Positions 61,561 through 64,000 of a DNA stretch of 64,000 bases are shown piece by piece. The DNA is from Diplonema papillatum (Eukaryota; Euglenozoa; Diplonemea; Diplonemida; Diplonemidae). Both the position numbers and the translations under genes were made by a program. Position 1 is the first letter of the stretch; the number at the start of each line of letters is the position of its first letter. The stretch is from positions 124,001 through 188,000 of the forward strand of contig JAPJBO010000218.1 of assembly GCA_030068145.1 (NCBI GenBank), given 5' to 3'. Under the pieces are notes generated by a model. The model had not been told where the DNA came from. It saw only the letters and a program-made list of their open reading frames with translations, and did no database searches.

Positions 61561-61931
61561 TGTTACCCATCATTGAATTCCACACACGCCCACACCGCAC
61601 TTCTGCCCCTTTTTGTTGGGGCGCACAGCTTCGGCCCGACACCACTCTTTTCTACCTCTTTCCTGAACGAAACGCAAGGGTTCGCTTCCCCCTGGCCCTT
61701 TCAATCCTTTTTTATCCTCCTATCCTCCCATCTCTTTCTCGGCACCTTTTTCTTCGTCTGCGCTTGATCTCGTTGCTCGTATTCCCCTCATCCTTCATTT
61801 GTGCCACGAGTTCTAGTGGGTCGCAACCACACGCAACCTTTGAAGTGATTGCTCAGACCACACGGTTGTAGGGGAGGCCTTCTCCCGAGACGGATGCGTC
61901 GGATCTCGTAGCACGGGCGGTCCTGCATTTC

Positions 61932-62005
61932 GCTTCATCACAGCGGTGGCGAGTGGAATGTGACTTCTGCCCAGTGCCCTGAATGTCAACGCTGAGAGAT
62001 CAGGT

Positions 62006-62038
<33 letters not shown>

Positions 62039-62250
62039 CTCTCTTAAGGTAGCCAAATGCCTCGTCTTCTAAAGACGCGCATGAATGGACCAATGAGATT
62101 CCTTCTGTCCCTACCTACTATCTGGCGAAACAGCAGTCAAGGGAACGGACTTGAAACTGTCAGCGGGGAAAGAAGACCCTGTTGAGTTTGACTCTAGTCT
62201 GACTTTGTGCAGTGACACGAGAGGTGTAGAATAGGTGGGAGGCCTGGTCC
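61932..62250 (+). rRNA. 28S (LSU) rRNA fragment, domain IV to V
   Basis: AATGTGACTTCTGCCCAGTG, CCTGAATGTCAACGCTGAGA, AAGCGCGGGTAAACGGCGGG, AGTAACTATGACCTCTCTTA, AGGTAGCCAAATGCCTCGTC, ACGCGCATGAATGGACCAAT, CTACTATCTGGCGAAACAGC, GGGGAAAGAAGACCCTGTTG and GTGTAGAATAGGTGGGAGGC follow eukaryotic LSU rRNA in order. Changes at near-universal sites (ATGACCTCTCTTAAGG for ATGACTCTCTTAAGG) mark it as a pseudogene copy. Confidence 0.93.
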
Positions 62251-62409
62251 GTGACGTATTACACCACATTACACCGCACGCAGGCTTTGAAGTGATTGCT
62301 CAGACCACACGGTTGTAGGGGAGGCCTTCACCCGAGACGGATGCGTCCGTGATCTCGTGGCAGCGCGGTCCTGGCCCGTGACGTACTACGAACAGCCGCC
62401 TATATCTCG

Positions 62410-62705
62410 CAGAGCTGAAAACTGGTGGGATCCCGTTCGAAGCTTGATTTGGGGTTGTAGGTTGTACAAAATTGGAGGGAAGCACTCAGTAGCTAGTCAG
62501 GCGAGCGCAAACTCAGAACCACCGGCGAAATCGAATCCGCGCTGTGAAGGTCGACAACTGGCAACCGGTGGGATCCCGTTCGAAGCTTGATTTGGGTGTA
62601 CAAAATTGGAGGGAAGCACTCAGTAGCTAGTCAGGCGAGCGCACACCCAGAACCACCGGCGAAATCGAACCCGCGCTGTGACGGTCGACAAACAGCAGAG
62701 CTGGC
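62410..62705 (-). repeat. B-box-bearing repeat, two to three units
   Basis: The same unit as 56079-56345, with GGTTCGATTTCGCC (minus strand) at about 62525 and 62660, and GTGGGATCCCGTTCGAAGCT (plus) between. One unit has lost about 10 bp (GATTTGGGTGTACAAA). Confidence 0.5.
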
Positions 62706-62779
62706 AACCGGTGGGATGTGGTGGATTCATCATGTTGTGGAGTTTTGCGCGAGAGGTAGAGCATGCAAGGCACTTCAAA

Positions 62780-62960
62780 ATGCGTCGGACATGTAAGGGT
62801 AACTGCAAAATATGTCGGACATATACCGTCTTCGGAAAAATATCGGATAGGAAAAATATCCAAATTTTTCTGGGATGGCCATTTTATCCAAAATATTTCC
62901 TATCCAAACATTTTTCCTATCCAAATATTTTTCCGGTCCGATCAAAGTTCAAGACGATTT
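62780..62960. repeat. AATATTT/ATCCAAA-rich inverted stretch
   Basis: AAAATATCGGATAGGAAAAATATCC is answered by CCTATCCAAACATTTTTCC and CCTATCCAAATATTTTTCC. AT-rich and able to fold; noncoding. Confidence 0.5.
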
Positions 62961-62999
62961 TCCGGTTGTTAAGTCCAGAACGTATTCCCTAACTATGGT

Positions 63000-63902
63000 T
63001 TTCTCCCCCGCCTTATGAGCCACGAAATCCTAGGCTGAGAGCGCTTTGGACGCTCCGACCCAACGACTAGGAAGCAACGGGGACGCTGATGGTTCGATTC
63101 GCAGAAGGAAAAAGCACTTGCTGATGGAACCGTTTCTTCACCATTTTTCGCCCTCCAGTCGATGTACTGCTTTGCTGTCACGGTGTTGGTCTAGGTCAAG
63201 TGGAACCCCTTCGTGTCTGCGACCTGGGGAATGACCCGGCTCGTTTTTCCCACAAGGATCACTTGGTAGGGGATGGGAGTCCCGTCCGCAGCCCCACCAG
63301 TCACAACAGTAACGCTTCGCTCGTCGCCCATAGCCAATGCGCACATCACGAGTACCTTTCGGGGCGTGTTGCAGTCGGGCTGGGCATGAAAAGCGCCGCA
63401 GCATGGTCGCAGTTCAAGACGCAGCTTTGTGGGATATCGTGTTGCTCCATTAATCTCTTCTTTCTTTTGAATAAAACAAAACTACGCATTTATTTTGTGC
63501 CGTCTGGGTTTCATTCAGTACTCTGCTTGTCTCAGCTCGTCTGTGCGTGGTTGTGCTTCCGACACCACTTCAGCCCATTCTGTGCAAGTTCTGATTCGAT
63601 GACTGGCAACCCAGTAGTTCGGCGACGGTCGCGCGTGCAAGCACGCTCACGAGCGAGTAAGTGATAGCGGCCCCGTTCGTTCGTTTTCGCTCGATCAGTT
63701 CTAAAAGGATCGCGGTCTCCTTTTGTCTTAATGACAATGGACGGCCTCTCTTGGCCTTTGGTTCGTTAACGTCGATCGGTTCACTCCGACTTCCGCCCAG
63801 AGCGTCCGCAATGGTAGTTGTTTTTTTTCGTACAGCGTACGAGCGCGAGTGGCCGTTCGCACGAGACCTTCTTTTGCCTGGCATGCTGTTCCACTTCTGC
63901 AT
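63000..63902 (-). mobile_element. Pogo-like DDE transposase gene, decayed
   Basis: Minus strand. The upstream part (63902 down to about 63580) encodes a basic lead (MPGKRRSRANGHSRSYAVRK) and KAKRGRPLSLRQKETAILLE, then RTNGAAITYSLVSVLARATV and LHRMG. This is the HTH/CENP-B-like DNA-binding region of pogo/Tigger transposases (G-R-P ... G-x-x-I-T ... R-M-G). The downstream part has LQHAPKGT and, in another frame, MGDERSVTVVTGGAADGTPI then PYQVILVGKTSRVIPQ and TVTAKQYIDWRAKN, matching the DDE domain between its first and second catalytic Asp (usual form: APKGTR..., D-E-R-S-x-x-T-V, A-D-G-x-x-L/I-P, G-K-T). The frame shifts at least twice, a stop interrupts DTKGFHLT, and the last catalytic part is absent, so the gene is dead. 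The 5' end may extend past the window's right edge. Confidence 0.65.
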
Positions 63903-64000
63903 CCCTCCTGTGAGTCCTGGACAGCAACAAGCTCACCTATTTCAAGGTCTCTTTCCTCCGAGCTGTACTTCCCGTGCTTTTCTGCGGAGCGTTCTGCGGT

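Noticed and set aside
63010-63110. tRNA-like stretch ending GGTTCGATTCGCAG
   Set aside because: No pairing acceptor stem or D arm can be built around the T-arm-like motif.

Overview
This window is eukaryotic nuclear DNA, very repeat-rich and gene-poor. The signs are: coding pieces end at GT and begin after AG; the DNA between them is packed with short interspersed repeats, foldback elements, minisatellites and long C or G runs; there are no operons or bacterial start signals; and degraded pieces of eukaryotic 18S and 28S rRNA lie scattered about. GC is moderate to high. A pogo-type transposase and a coiled-coil protein of cilium-associated style fit a flagellate protist or alga. A chromerid or similar alveolate alga is my guess, with low confidence.

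Layout. 0-1.2 kb: the tail of a small gene family, an 18S fragment and a GRAM-domain exon. 1.2-6.3 kb: dispersed repeats and small inverted-repeat elements. 6.3-10 kb: a 3.7 kb inverted-repeat element with a 5 bp target duplication and genes I cannot assign. 10-13 kb: copies of a small coiled-coil plus C2H2 zinc-finger gene, one split by a SINE-like insertion, then a basic disordered protein gene with a shortened copy beside it. 14.4-25.5 kb: three phase-compatible exons of one coiled-coil (TPH-like) gene, whose introns hold a 3.8 kb tandem array and a 0.9 kb minisatellite. 25.5-33 kb: decayed copies of its last exon, an 18S fragment, another small basic gene and many repeats. 33.2-34.8 kb: a gene with an R-G-D-Q repeat, followed by decayed copies of its end. 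37.2-42.8 kb: a probable two-exon PX/PDZ gene with three copies of its exon-2 start in the intron and three copies of its last PDZ segment downstream. 45.2-48.4 kb: two foldback elements with about 500 bp inverted repeats, side by side in AT microsatellites. 48.4-63 kb: repeats, a retroelement RNase H relic, a 94 bp array, 28S fragments on both strands, a 21 bp array and B-box-like repeats. 63-63.9 kb: a decayed pogo-like transposase on the minus strand.

The recurring theme is that most recognisable genes are accompanied by partial, degenerate copies of their own ends, usually the 3' end with 3'UTR. Most other long open frames are GC-driven or repeat-driven and are left out.
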